The position numbers and the translations under genes are program-made. From NCBI RefSeq assembly GCF_023015805.1, contig NZ_JALKBA010000006.1, positions 124,001 through 188,000 on the forward strand: 64,000 bases of DNA, in the 5' to 3' direction. Positions 16,001 through 25,572 of the stretch are shown here, in pieces. The notes under the pieces are model-generated. The model did not search any database and had not been told where the DNA came from. It saw only the letters and a list, made by a program, of their open reading frames with translations. How positions within the stretch are numbered: the stretch's first letter is position 1; every line of letters starts with the position of its first letter. This DNA is from Cellulophaga sp. F20128 (GTDB lineage Bacteria > Bacteroidota > Bacteroidia > Flavobacteriales > Flavobacteriaceae).

Positions 16001-18613
16001 TTAAAACGTAACTTTTATAGTCTTTTTATTTGCTGTTTTAGCTTTAACCTTAATGAATATTTTTTTCTCTTTAGTTGTAGAGTTTTCTAATACTATTATA
16101 TACTTTCCCATAGCGAAAACCTTAGGTTTAAATACATTTGATGTCATTTTTATACAATACACCAATGTTTCATTTTCATCAAATACAGAAAGTAATGGTT
16201 TTACACCGTCAACATCCTCTATTGTAGGTAACCAAGCTACAGCTTTTCTGCCGTAATTATCTTCTTGTTTAATAGTAACTGGCCAACCTGGAAGTTGAGA
16301 ACTAGCCCCTTTTGTAGGATCTGCATAGCGCGCCCAGCAAGCAGTTTCAATGGTTCTTTCTTTTTTATTAAAAGTAACGATACCATAACCAGTAGCTCTG
16401 TTATGCACTATTGCTGGTTCTAATCCTGTATGAAAAGGATTGCCCACAGCATATACAGTTAACTTATTTCCAAAACCATCAATATGATCTCCGGTATATG
16501 CCGGTTTATCATAACTGTGATTTTTACTATTTACTTCTGGCCAAAATCGCCTTGGCCAAATATTATTGAGGGCTGGTCCTGCAAAGGCATAACCACTGTC
16601 TCCGTGTTCGGTTACCCCATATTGTATAAAACTTCCCAAATGCTGATCCCCAGCAATATGAAAAGCAAAACATTTACGTATCGCTTCAACAGCTTTATCC
16701 CTTTGGTTGGCTGGCCAACCATTAGAATCCATATCTACTGTAGGGGTATCTCCCAATACATACTCCCCTTTTTCAGGAATTGGCAATGAAGGCACCACAT
16801 TATCATTTAAAGCGGTCTTAGGCAAGGTAGCCACTGTTGCAAAATTGGTTTGTGATAAGACTACTTTCATTTCTACATTATTTCCCCAATCTTGAGACCA
16901 ATCATCTATAAATTTATGTTGCCGGTCTCCTAAAAGAACAGCATCTAAATCTCTGTGCTTTTTAATATCAAAATCTTTGTTATGTATCCATCCATTCACC
17001 ACATCGGCCTCTGGTGGTAGGATATGTTTGGGAGCCGACTTAAATTTTCTATCTTCTAGAATTGCAAAACTTAATCCTCCGTAATTCCAATGGGTATAAT
17101 ACACCCCAATTCCTTGTTTTACAGGCGTTGGGTCATAAGGATCGGGCAAGTGGCTTGTTTGCGTATATTGTACCATATTCACCCATTCTGCTGGCATCTT
17201 ATACCCCCCAGAATCTTGGGCTAGCATACCATGTCCTTGGCTAATATCTGCTTTTTTTCCTCCTTCACCCCAAACATTACCGTGATATACATCGTGATCA
17301 TCAGGAATAATAGCACAAGGTTTATGCCTAAATAACTCACGATAAGACCAACCAAACATCATCCATTTTCTTAAATAACCCAAGCAAAGATCGTCTATAT
17401 CTCCTGTACGTTGTGCCCCAAAACCTCCGGTTCCCTCGTAAAATTGATCTCCTAAAAATAGTATGATATCTGGGTTAAGCTTAGATACATTATCATACAC
17501 ATCGGTATCGGGAAACCCATAATGCATGTTACAACTAAAAACGGCAGCGGATACCTCCTCCTTATCTACAGGTTCTTTGGCAATGGTACCATCATAGGTA
17601 TATTGATGAATTTCATTTTTTAAAGGCAGCTCAACTGAAACGCGGTAAGGTGTGTCTTTTGTTGCATTCCAATCTTCGATGGCAAAATTAACAGCCCTCC
17701 CAATATGTTCAATTGTTTTGGTAGCTCGGGTACCCCAAACTCCATTTTCTTTAAACTGCAGAACAACCTTATGTCCTTTAATTTGTTCTATTGGAGCCAG
17801 TTGTGCTGTTATTTTTAATTTATTTTGATGTAAAGTATATTGGGCAAAACACACAGGTCCAAAGAGTTGTTCTTCATTCACATACAGGTCATCACCAGTA
17901 ATTTTCCAATCTGAAAAACCAACAAATTCATCTGATTTTAGGCTTGACTTTGTATTTACATCCGCAAGTAATCCAAAATTCCCTGCAACGACATCTGCAT
18001 CTATTGGAATACTTTCTGATACAAAAAGTTCGTTATTTTTTTCATTGTCCGTAATCGATACTTTTAAATCATAACCGTCTCCACGCTGTTTAAAATCGAC
18101 CAGCAGTCTACTAGCAGTTGGTATTTTGGTAAAACCAGTAGCAATACGTTCTTTTCCAACCTTGAAATTACCGCTAAGTGCATACCCTATATCTAAGCCT
18201 TTTCCAAAAACAGCCGCAGATCTATAATCGTCAAACAAACCCTTTGAGCCTATTCTTAAACCAATACATCCACTTTCAGAAGATGGTAGCCTATCCAACA
18301 TAGTTATGGTAACACCAATACTAAAATCTGTGGTTTTTTTAGGTTTTTGTATGGTTAATAATTGTAAGTTTCTATTGGCACCAGCTAGCCTACAAACAGC
18401 CATCCCATTTTTAAGCTTCCAGTCCTGCATACGATTGCCCCAATATTCAGGTCCAACCCATTTCATATCTGACCAATTTTCCCAATTACTATTAAAATTG
18501 ACACCTTTTAATTTACTTCCTGAAGTCAGTATATCTAAAGGGAAAGCAGCTGCCGAAAAACTAGGTATAAATGCTCCAAGAGCAATGGTTTTAATATATT
18601 TTCTTCTGTTCAT
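16001..18613 (-). CDS. Large secreted PhoD-like metallophosphoesterase
   Basis: The 870-residue protein starts MNRRKYIKTIALGAFIPSFS, a Tat-like export signal. Residues about 40-240 form a concanavalin-like sandwich (for example SSESGCIGLRIGSKGLFDDY), then an Ig-like linker, and from about 355 the PhoD-like phosphatase domain: VFSCNMHYG, LFLGDQFYEG, IPDDHDVYHG and FHIAGDQHLGSF supply the metal-binding Asp, Tyr and His residues. PhoD enzymes are Ca/Fe-dependent phosphodiesterases. The N-terminal lectin-like part is not usual for short PhoD. It is divergent from the GH95 fucosidase gene and shares a 104-base control region with a spaced inverted repeat, so it may be co-regulated with the fucose locus. 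The substrate is unknown. Confidence 0.87.
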   Translation of the reverse strand: MNRRKYIKTIALGAFIPSFSAAAFPLDILTSGSKLKGVNFNSNWENWSDMKWVGPEYWGNRMQDWKLKNGMAVCRLAGANRNLQLLTIQKPKKTTDFSIGVTITMLDRLPSSESGCIGLRIGSKGLFDDYRSAAVFGKGLDIGYALSGNFKVGKERIATGFTKIPTASRLLVDFKQRGDGYDLKVSITDNEKNNELFVSESIPIDADVVAGNFGLLADVNTKSSLKSDEFVGFSDWKITGDDLYVNEEQLFGPVCFAQYTLHQNKLKITAQLAPIEQIKGHKVVLQFKENGVWGTRATKTIEHIGRAVNFAIEDWNATKDTPYRVSVELPLKNEIHQYTYDGTIAKEPVDKEEVSAAVFSCNMHYGFPDTDVYDNVSKLNPDIILFLGDQFYEGTGGFGAQRTGDIDDLCLGYLRKWMMFGWSYRELFRHKPCAIIPDDHDVYHGNVWGEGGKKADISQGHGMLAQDSGGYKMPAEWVNMVQYTQTSHLPDPYDPTPVKQGIGVYYTHWNYGGLSFAILEDRKFKSAPKHILPPEADVVNGWIHNKDFDIKKHRDLDAVLLGDRQHKFIDDWSQDWGNNVEMKVVLSQTNFATVATLPKTALNDNVVPSLPIPEKGEYVLGDTPTVDMDSNGWPANQRDKAVEAIRKCFAFHIAGDQHLGSFIQYGVTEHGDSGYAFAGPALNNIWPRRFWPEVNSKNHSYDKPAYTGDHIDGFGNKLTVYAVGNPFHTGLEPAIVHNRATGYGIVTFNKKERTIETACWARYADPTKGASSQLPGWPVTIKQEDNYGRKAVAWLPTIEDVDGVKPLLSVFDENETLVYCIKMTSNVFKPKVFAMGKYIIVLENSTTKEKKIFIKVKAKTANKKTIKVTF

Positions 18614-18627
18614 TACTTAGAGTTCAT

Positions 18628-18679
18628 TTTAGTGCAATTTACAAAAATTAATTGTTATTATTAGGTCAGTTGCACTAAA
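18628..18679. promoter_or_regulatory. Spaced inverted repeat in the divergent PhoD/GH95 control region
   Basis: Perfect 10-bp arms TTTAGTGCAA (18628-18637) and TTGCACTAAA (18670-18679) lie 32 bases apart, with centres 42 bp apart (about four helical turns). The left arm sits 15 bases from the phosphatase start and the right arm 38 bases from the GH95 start. The spacer holds a minus-strand AATTTTTG (18642-18649), a near match to the -7 box of the phosphatase gene. This fits an operator for a regulator that binds both sites. Confidence 0.55.
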
Positions 18680-18684
18680 TATAC

Positions 18685-18692
18685 TTATTTTG
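18685..18692 (+). promoter_or_regulatory. Candidate -7 box for the GH95 gene
   Basis: TTATTTTG matches TAnnTTTG at seven of eight positions and ends 25 bases before the GH95 ATG. It lies just downstream of the right arm of the inverted repeat, so a protein bound there would touch the polymerase. Confidence 0.4.
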
Positions 18693-18717
18693 TTGTACCG
18701 TATTAATTCGATATCCT

Positions 18718-21114
18718 ATGGCCAATAAAATCTATCTTATCAAAATATTCATATTATTTATTTTTATATGGAGTTGTACCTCATCCTCAGAAAACAAAAT
18801 CCAACCACAGCCCATGTCGCTTTGGTACACTTCACCTGCTGAAAATTGGCTAGAAGCTTTGCCTTTGGGGAACGGAAGATTAGGTGCTATGGTTAATGGT
18901 ACCATTAACAAAGAGCAACTACAGCTCAACGAAGAAAGCCTTTGGGCCGGGAAGCCTGAAGATCCCTTTCCAGAAAAAGTTGGCGTACATTATGCAAAGT
19001 TCCAGCAATTAAATCTAGAGGGCAAGTATAAGGAAGCGCTTCACTACGGTATGCAACATCTGGCCGTATCGCCAACATCAATTAGATCGTATGAGCCTTT
19101 GGGAAACCTAGACATCACTTTTAATCATAAAGCCGAGGCAGAAAACTACAAACGAGAATTAAATTTAAACAATGGTATCGTCACTATAAATTATTCAATT
19201 AATGGCAAACGTTTTATTCGGGAATCTTTTATATCCAACACCTATAATGTGATCTACCATAACTTCAAAAGTTTAGATGGCGAAGCTATTAATAGTCGTA
19301 TTTCATTTTCTAGAAAAAAAGATATCGTTCAAACTATTAGTGAAGATAACATTCTCCAAATAAACGGTCAGATATTTGACGACCCCAATGGCTATGATGA
19401 TAACCCAGGAGGCTCTGGAGAAGGCGGTCTGCACATGAAATTTGCATCGCAAATAGCGGTCTTATATAAAGATGGTAAATTAGGCAAAAAGGATACTACA
19501 CTTACCCTAGAAAATAGTACAAATTTCACCGTAGTCGTTAGTGCCACCACAGATTATAATCTAGCAGCCCTAAATTTTGACAGCACTATAGACACCCAAC
19601 TAAACACAGCTCAAATACTTGAAGCTGCCATGGAGGTTTCCTATTCAGAAGCCAAAGCCCAACATATTGCCGAACACAGTAAAATGTTCAATAGGGTACA
19701 ATTATCATTAACGGACAGCTTGCTAGATACCATACCTACTAATGTGCGTTTAAAGAATGTAAGCAATGGTACCAATGACAATCATTTAACTACTTTATTC
19801 TTTCAATACGGCAGGTATTTATTAATGGGAAGCTCTGCAAACCGAGCTTCTTTGCCGAGTAACTTACAAGGGGTATGGAATAAAGATATGTGGGCACCGT
19901 GGGAATCTGATTTCCATTTAAACATTAATTTACAAATGAATTATTGGCCAGCAGACCTCTGCAACCTATCTGAAACATTTGACCCCTTATCTAATTATAT
20001 GGTAAAATTAGCTGAGCAAGGCAAAACCACAGCAAAAAACTTTATAGGATCCCACGGGTGGATGGCACATCATGTATCCAATCCTTTTGGCCGAACAACA
20101 CCTTCTGGATCTAATAAGGACTCTCAGCTAACCAATGGCTATTCTTTTCCACTGGCAGGTACATGGATGTCCCTTTCACTTTGGAGGCATTATGAATTTA
20201 CCCAAGACCAAGACTATTTAAACACTACTGCTTATCCTGTATTGCAGGGAGCAACACAATTTGTTTTAGATTTTTTACAAGAAAATGATGCTGGGGAACT
20301 AGTCACTACCCCCTCTTACTCTCCCGAAAATGCGTATATAGACCCTGAATCAGGGGAAAAAATGAGGAATACCATAGCCGCTGCAATGGACATACAACTT
20401 ATTAAGGACTTGTTTAAAGCCTGCTTAGAATCTGAAAAAATATTAGGCAAAAATATACTTACCAATAAGGTTCGGGCAGCGCTTGCAAAGCTTCCAAAAA
20501 CCAAGATCGGGGCAAATGGAACTATTCAAGAGTGGTATTTTGATTATGATGAAGCAGAACCGGGCCATCGGCATATGTCTCATTTATACGCACTTTACCC
20601 TTCTAACCAAATTACACCGAAAACAAAAGAACTCTTTACTGCGGCAGAGAAAACCATAGAAAAACGCTTGTCTTATGGAGGCGGACAAACCGGCTGGAGC
20701 AGGGCTTGGGTAATTAATTTTTATGCACGACTGTTACAAGGAGATAAAAGTTTAGAGCATATCAACCAAATGATGGGACATCAACTTTCCCCTAATATGT
20801 TCGATTTAATTGGAAAAATATTTCAAATTGATGGCAACCTAGGTGCAACGGCTGGAATAGCCGAAATGTTACTGCAATCACATGAAGACGGCAGCATTAA
20901 ACTGTTACCCGCTTTGCCCAAAGAATGGTCTTCTGGAAAGGTAAAAGGGCTTAAAGCAAGAGGTAATTATGAGCTCGATATTGAATGGGAAAATAAAAAC
21001 ATAACCAAAGCGGTAATTCGGGCACATAGTGGTGGGAAAGTATCCGTTTTTTATAAAGATAAGGAATGGGTTGTAGATTTACAGAAAGGAGAAAAGCAGG
21101 AATTATTTGAATAA
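18718..21114 (+). CDS. GH95 alpha-L-fucosidase lipoprotein
   Basis: The 798-residue protein has a lipoprotein signal (FIWSCTSS; Cys near residue 20) and then MSLWYTSPAENWLEALPLGN with GRLGAMVNG, the standard opening of GH95. Catalytic-region motifs are present: HLNINLQMNYWPADLCN (the two Asn residues that assist catalysis), TTPSYSPENAY (the acid Glu), and QIDGNLGATAGIAEML (the Asp of the C-terminal side of the (alpha/alpha)6 barrel). GH95 enzymes invert and usually remove terminal alpha-1,2-linked L-fucose, although some members act on L-galactose. It is the first gene of the fucose module and should sit on the cell surface or in the periplasm. Confidence 0.94.
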   Translation: MANKIYLIKIFILFIFIWSCTSSSENKIQPQPMSLWYTSPAENWLEALPLGNGRLGAMVNGTINKEQLQLNEESLWAGKPEDPFPEKVGVHYAKFQQLNLEGKYKEALHYGMQHLAVSPTSIRSYEPLGNLDITFNHKAEAENYKRELNLNNGIVTINYSINGKRFIRESFISNTYNVIYHNFKSLDGEAINSRISFSRKKDIVQTISEDNILQINGQIFDDPNGYDDNPGGSGEGGLHMKFASQIAVLYKDGKLGKKDTTLTLENSTNFTVVVSATTDYNLAALNFDSTIDTQLNTAQILEAAMEVSYSEAKAQHIAEHSKMFNRVQLSLTDSLLDTIPTNVRLKNVSNGTNDNHLTTLFFQYGRYLLMGSSANRASLPSNLQGVWNKDMWAPWESDFHLNINLQMNYWPADLCNLSETFDPLSNYMVKLAEQGKTTAKNFIGSHGWMAHHVSNPFGRTTPSGSNKDSQLTNGYSFPLAGTWMSLSLWRHYEFTQDQDYLNTTAYPVLQGATQFVLDFLQENDAGELVTTPSYSPENAYIDPESGEKMRNTIAAAMDIQLIKDLFKACLESEKILGKNILTNKVRAALAKLPKTKIGANGTIQEWYFDYDEAEPGHRHMSHLYALYPSNQITPKTKELFTAAEKTIEKRLSYGGGQTGWSRAWVINFYARLLQGDKSLEHINQMMGHQLSPNMFDLIGKIFQIDGNLGATAGIAEMLLQSHEDGSIKLLPALPKEWSSGKVKGLKARGNYELDIEWENKNITKAVIRAHSGGKVSVFYKDKEWVVDLQKGEKQELFE

Positions 21115-21247
21115 AACCTTCAATTATTTTATGAGGTACTTTAAATTCATTTTTGCTAAATTTCACTATTAAATGGAATAAACTCTGATATATTGAATGG
21201 TTGCTTATTACCCTTTAATTATGCAGTAAACAACCCTAAACCTCTGA

Positions 21248-21258
21248 TGTACAGTACA
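21248..21258. promoter_or_regulatory. Short palindrome upstream of the symporter gene
   Basis: TGTACAGTACA is a perfect 5+1+5 palindrome 39 bases before the symporter ATG. It lies in a 183-base gap between the GH95 gene and the symporter, where a second promoter of the module is likely. Such short palindromes can occur by chance. Confidence 0.3.
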
Positions 21259-21297
21259 AACAATTAATCGTTTATGTTTATTAAAATTATGTGAACT

Positions 21298-22896
21298 ATG
21301 AAATCTATCAATGGTATCGATTTATTTGTGATTGTTTTATACATGGTTACCATTGTAGGTATTGGTCTTTGGTATTCTCGTAGAAAAAGAAAAACTAGTG
21401 AAGGCTATTTTTTAGCAGGTAAATCACTTGCCTGGTCTGTAATTGGAGCCTCCCTTTTTGCTTCCAATATTTCCACAATTCATCTTGTTGGTCTGGCGCA
21501 ATCTGGTTTTGAAGACGGTATTGTTTGGGGTAATTTTGAGTGGTTTTCTGCTTTTGAACTTATCATATTGGCATTTGTGTTCATTCCCTTTTATTTGCGC
21601 ACTCAAATTACAACCTTACCGCAATTTCTAGAAAAACGATATGATGTGCGCTCTAGAGTAGTCCTTGCTATTTTTAGTATCCTCGCAGCCTTATTTATGC
21701 ATATAGGAGTAAGTTTTTACGCGGGTGCTGTGGTTTTTGAATCCATTTTTGGAATCAATATCTTAACCTCAATCATTATCATTGCTGTGGCTACAGGCAT
21801 TTACACAATCATTGGAGGACTAACCTCTGTTGTTGTAACAGAAACGGTACAAACAATAATATTAATTCTAGGTTCCCTAACCATAACTATACTTGCAATT
21901 TATCAACTTCCCGATGTAGGTATACATAGTTATAGTGAACTAAAACTTGCTGTAGATCCGGACCGCTTAAAAGCAGTAAGTTTTAATTCCACCACCAAGG
22001 GATTTACCTTTTTGGATATGCTTTTTGGGCATTTAATCTTGGGTATTTGGTATTGGTGTACAGATCAAACCATTGTGCAACGAGTCTTAGGAGCTAAATC
22101 TGAAAAACAGGCTAAACTAGGAGCCTTGTTTGCCGGTTTCTTAAAAATTCTACCCGTTTTTATTATGGTTATACCAGGAATTTTGGCCTTTGCCCTTTTC
22201 CACGATCAAATTGGTAGTGACACCAAGAGCGTCTTACCTACTTTAATTATGGAATTAATGCCAATTGGACTTAAAGGTCTTATGGTTGCCGCCTTGCTGG
22301 CTGCCGTTATGAGTAGTGTTGCTGCAGCTTTAAACAGTTGTTCTACATTGATCGTTTATGATGTGTTTGATAAAATAAAACCGAATCTTTCTGATACCGC
22401 TAAAATTAATATTGGTAAAATTACAGGCGTAGTTGTTTTGGTGCTGGCGGTAATATGGTCTCCTTTTCTAGGGAGTTTAGGTGCTATTTTTGCATTGATA
22501 AATCAAATGTTTTCCATTTTTGCACCCTCTATTGTAGCGGTGTTTGTTTGGGGGATACTATCAAAAAAGGGAACGGCTAACGCAGCATTTTACACCCTTA
22601 TATTTGGAAGTCTCTTTGCTGCCATTGTTTTTTATGTTGAAAAATACATGCATATTGGGGGCATTGAAAACTACATCTCGAGTTCCAAAGGCTTAGGTAT
22701 AAATTGGTTGCGACAAACCTATATTTATTTTATAATTTCTTCTGTTATCTATGTCACCATTTCTACTTTAGATAAAACAGAGCAATTTATAGCATCTGAG
22801 TTTTACTTAAAAGTAAGCACACCTTCGAAAACCATAAACTATTTAAGCATACTGTTAGTTGTAGTAATGTTAGTATTGTACTATATATTTTATTAA
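21298..22896 (+). CDS. Sodium:solute symporter (SSS family), probable sugar importer
   Basis: The 532-residue protein has about 13-14 membrane segments. It begins MKSINGIDLFVIVLYMVTIV, then RRKRKTSEGYFLAGKSLAWSV, the typical SSS entry (YFLAGKS), and ALFASNIS-like residues (GASLFASNISTIHLVGLAQSG) that line the sodium site, followed later by AAVMSSVAAALNSCSTL. Members move sugars, sialic acid or myo-inositol with Na+. Placement between a fucosidase and a sulfatase suggests import of L-fucose or a related monosaccharide. The next gene starts after ten bases, so they are co-transcribed. Substrate choice is inferred from context only. Confidence 0.92.
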   Translation: MKSINGIDLFVIVLYMVTIVGIGLWYSRRKRKTSEGYFLAGKSLAWSVIGASLFASNISTIHLVGLAQSGFEDGIVWGNFEWFSAFELIILAFVFIPFYLRTQITTLPQFLEKRYDVRSRVVLAIFSILAALFMHIGVSFYAGAVVFESIFGINILTSIIIIAVATGIYTIIGGLTSVVVTETVQTIILILGSLTITILAIYQLPDVGIHSYSELKLAVDPDRLKAVSFNSTTKGFTFLDMLFGHLILGIWYWCTDQTIVQRVLGAKSEKQAKLGALFAGFLKILPVFIMVIPGILAFALFHDQIGSDTKSVLPTLIMELMPIGLKGLMVAALLAAVMSSVAAALNSCSTLIVYDVFDKIKPNLSDTAKINIGKITGVVVLVLAVIWSPFLGSLGAIFALINQMFSIFAPSIVAVFVWGILSKKGTANAAFYTLIFGSLFAAIVFYVEKYMHIGGIENYISSSKGLGINWLRQTYIYFIISSVIYVTISTLDKTEQFIASEFYLKVSTPSKTINYLSILLVVVMLVLYYIFY

Positions 22897-22906
22897 TAAA
22901 ATAATT

Positions 22907-24481
22907 ATGAGCATACCTCTTAAACCAATGCGGTCAGAATTATTCAGCACTACAAAAATCCTTATTTTTGCTGTTCTTGCCTCATTTATGTCTTGTAAAC
23001 AGTCTCTCCAAAATAGGGATGCACAAAAACCCAACATCATAATTATCCTTGCAGACGATTTGGGGTATGGTGATCCAGAAGTGTATAATACGGAATCTAA
23101 AATACCAACACCAAACATAAATGCATTAGCCCAAAGTGGTATTCGCTTTACCAATGCCCATGCTCCCAGTAGTGTATGTACCCCAACTAGGTATGGCATA
23201 TTAACAGGACAATATGCATGGCGAACACCTTTAAAGAGTGCAGTGCTTTGGATGTGGGACAAGCCTTTAATAGAAAAAGATAGGCTAACAATGCCTAAAA
23301 TGCTGAAAAGCAACGGATACAACACCGCAAGTATTGGCAAATGGCATTTGGGATGGAGATGGAAAGGATTGGATAATAACTATATGAACGATACCATTCC
23401 AATTGGCGATTACAGTCTAAAAGGAAGAAATGAACTTTGGAAAAAAATAGATTTCACAAAGCCAATTGGTGGTGGTCCCTTAGAAGCCGGATTTGATTAT
23501 TATTTTGGGGATGATGTTCCTAATTTTGCACCCTATGCCTATATTGAAAACAATACCTTTGTAAAAACGCCAGATACCCTTAAACTTGCCGGAATGTATG
23601 GCGGACCAGGACCTATGACCAGCGGTTGGGATTTAACCGAGGTTATGCCAACAATTACCGCTAAATCGGTTGCATATATTGAAGAACAAGCAGAAAGTGA
23701 CAAACCTTTCTTTTTATATTTTGCCCTTACAGCCCCACATACACCTATTGCGCCAACCAAAAATTTTATAGGCAAAAGCAAGGCTGGCTTGTATGGCGAT
23801 TTTGTTCATGAAGTAGACTGGACGGTGGGTGAAATAATTGCGGCATTAAAGCGTACCGGGCAATTAGACAACACCCTTGTTGTTTTTACTTCGGACAATG
23901 GTTCTCCTCAACGCGATGGTCAAAATATGGGTGGAGCAACAGGCTCAGTAAAGAAGTACGGACATGACCCTAGTAGACCCTTAAAAGGTATAAAAGCCGA
24001 TATATGGGAAGGCGGACACCGGGTTCCCTTTATTGTATCTTGGCCAAAGCAAATTAGCAATATGCAGGTTTCTGATCAACTTATTGGTTTAAACGACCTC
24101 ATGGCTACCTTTTCTGCCATTACAAATGATAGCAAAGATGCCGTCCCTTTTGAAGATAGTATGGACTTTAGCACTGTTTTACAGACCAATGAAAAAACGC
24201 CAATCCGGGAAGATTTAGTGCATCATTCCATAAAAGGAATGTTCGCTATTCGCAAGGGGTCTTGGAAATTTATTGATGGTATAGGGTCTGGCGGCTGGAG
24301 TGGGATCCCAGTAGCAAAAAAAGGCAGCAGCTTACCCAAAGGACAGTTGTACAATCTAGATACTGATTTGGGTGAAAAAAACAATTTATATGATCAATAC
24401 CCAGACATTGTAGAAACATTGCGTTTACAACTAAAACAATACAAGGAACAAGGGTATAGCAATCCTAATTTTAAAAAATAA
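22907..24481 (+). CDS. S1-family sulfatase (formylglycine-dependent), lipoprotein
   Basis: The 524-residue protein has a hydrophobic leader with FMSCKQ (lipoprotein-type Cys near residue 30). Key sulfatase features are visible: IIILADDLGYGD (metal-binding Asp pair), SSVCTPTRYGILTG with Cys91 as the residue to be oxidised to formylglycine (C-x-P-x-R), GKWHLGW, FALTAPHTP and FTSDNGSPQ (metal-binding Asp/Asn). The start at 22907 adds seven residues before another Met. The enzyme likely removes sulfate esters from a fucose-containing algal polysaccharide before or after fucosidase action. A matching anaerobic or FGE-type maturase is not in the window. It is followed after four bases by the oxidoreductase. 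Confidence 0.94.
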   Translation: MSIPLKPMRSELFSTTKILIFAVLASFMSCKQSLQNRDAQKPNIIIILADDLGYGDPEVYNTESKIPTPNINALAQSGIRFTNAHAPSSVCTPTRYGILTGQYAWRTPLKSAVLWMWDKPLIEKDRLTMPKMLKSNGYNTASIGKWHLGWRWKGLDNNYMNDTIPIGDYSLKGRNELWKKIDFTKPIGGGPLEAGFDYYFGDDVPNFAPYAYIENNTFVKTPDTLKLAGMYGGPGPMTSGWDLTEVMPTITAKSVAYIEEQAESDKPFFLYFALTAPHTPIAPTKNFIGKSKAGLYGDFVHEVDWTVGEIIAALKRTGQLDNTLVVFTSDNGSPQRDGQNMGGATGSVKKYGHDPSRPLKGIKADIWEGGHRVPFIVSWPKQISNMQVSDQLIGLNDLMATFSAITNDSKDAVPFEDSMDFSTVLQTNEKTPIREDLVHHSIKGMFAIRKGSWKFIDGIGSGGWSGIPVAKKGSSLPKGQLYNLDTDLGEKNNLYDQYPDIVETLRLQLKQYKEQGYSNPNFKK

Positions 24482-24485
24482 CCTT

Positions 24486-25562
24486 ATGTTTCAACAACAC
24501 CCCATTTTGCCAGACAATCCCTTGCCAATTGCAATCATTGGTGCTGGTGGCATTGTTAAAGATGCACATTTACCAGCTTATACCTTGGCAAAATTTCCTG
24601 TGATGGGTGTTTATGATATTGACCGCGCCAAGGCAATTGCTTTAAAAGGTAAATTTGCTTGCATACAAGAAACGTATTCCACATTAACAGAGTTAATTAA
24701 AGAGGCTACCAAGCAGAATGCGGTGTTTGACCTTGCCGTACCAGCAAATTATTATTGTTCTATTTTAAAACAACTTCCTTTTGGTGCCGCTGTACTTATT
24801 CAAAAACCAATGGGTGAAACCCTGGCGCAGGCACTAGAGATTGCTAATATATGTAGAGAAAGACAGCTGGTTTCGGCCGTAAATTTTCAATTAAAATTTG
24901 CACCTTACTGTCTTGCGGCCAAAGACATTATTTCAAAAAAACTCATAGGCGATATTTTTGATATAGAACTTAAGGTTTGTGTAAACACCCCTTGGGAGTT
25001 ATGGGACTTTCTATACAAAAAACCCCGAGTAGAAGTAGTATATCACAGTATTCATTATTTGGACTTGGTCCGTAGTTTTTTAGGGAATCCTAAAAAAGTA
25101 TACGCCAGCACCATTAAACATCCAAAAACCAAAGAATTAGCGGCAACACGAAGCAGTATCATTCTAGATTACGATGAATACACCCAAGCAAGAATTCTTA
25201 CCAATCACGGGCATCACTATGGCACAAAACACCAAGAATCCTACCTAAAGATTGAAGGCACTAAAGGTGCAATTAAAATAAAGATTGGCTTGTCATTAGA
25301 TTACCCCAATGGTAGACCCCCAAAAATGGAATATACAATTGTAGGTAATAAAAAAGGTTGGCAAGAAATTCGTTTAGAGGGAGCTTGGTTTCCACATGCA
25401 TTTATTGGAACAATGGCAAATTTACAAAACCATATCCTAGATTCAAATTTTCCTCTTCTTTGTAGTACTACAGATGCCTTAGACACGATGCAATTGGTAG
25501 AAACTGTATACGAATCTAGCGCAACTGGTGGTACATTATTTAACCCTATTAAAATTAATTAA
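24486..25562 (+). CDS. Gfo/Idh/MocA family sugar oxidoreductase (cytosolic)
   Basis: The 358-residue protein begins near LPIAIIGAGGIVKDAHLPAY, a Rossmann NAD(P)-binding turn, without an export signal. The usual EKP motif is replaced by QKP (VLIQKPMGETL), keeping the Lys; VYHSIHYLDLVRSF carries the active-site His. Family members oxidise sugars or catalyse related sugar redox steps. Between a sulfatase and a GH29 fucosidase it might be the sugar dehydrogenase of the locus, for example acting on L-fucose, but this is a guess: typical L-fucose dehydrogenases belong to the short-chain or aldo-keto families. The next gene starts 10 bases after the stop. Confidence 0.88.
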   Translation: MFQQHPILPDNPLPIAIIGAGGIVKDAHLPAYTLAKFPVMGVYDIDRAKAIALKGKFACIQETYSTLTELIKEATKQNAVFDLAVPANYYCSILKQLPFGAAVLIQKPMGETLAQALEIANICRERQLVSAVNFQLKFAPYCLAAKDIISKKLIGDIFDIELKVCVNTPWELWDFLYKKPRVEVVYHSIHYLDLVRSFLGNPKKVYASTIKHPKTKELAATRSSIILDYDEYTQARILTNHGHHYGTKHQESYLKIEGTKGAIKIKIGLSLDYPNGRPPKMEYTIVGNKKGWQEIRLEGAWFPHAFIGTMANLQNHILDSNFPLLCSTTDALDTMQLVETVYESSATGGTLFNPIKIN

Positions 25563-25572
25563 TACTTATAAA

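Noticed and set aside
22870-23340. A 156-codon minus-strand frame with hydrophobic segments
   Set aside because: It is antisense to the symporter end and the sulfatase start, both of which have diagnostic motifs; shadow.
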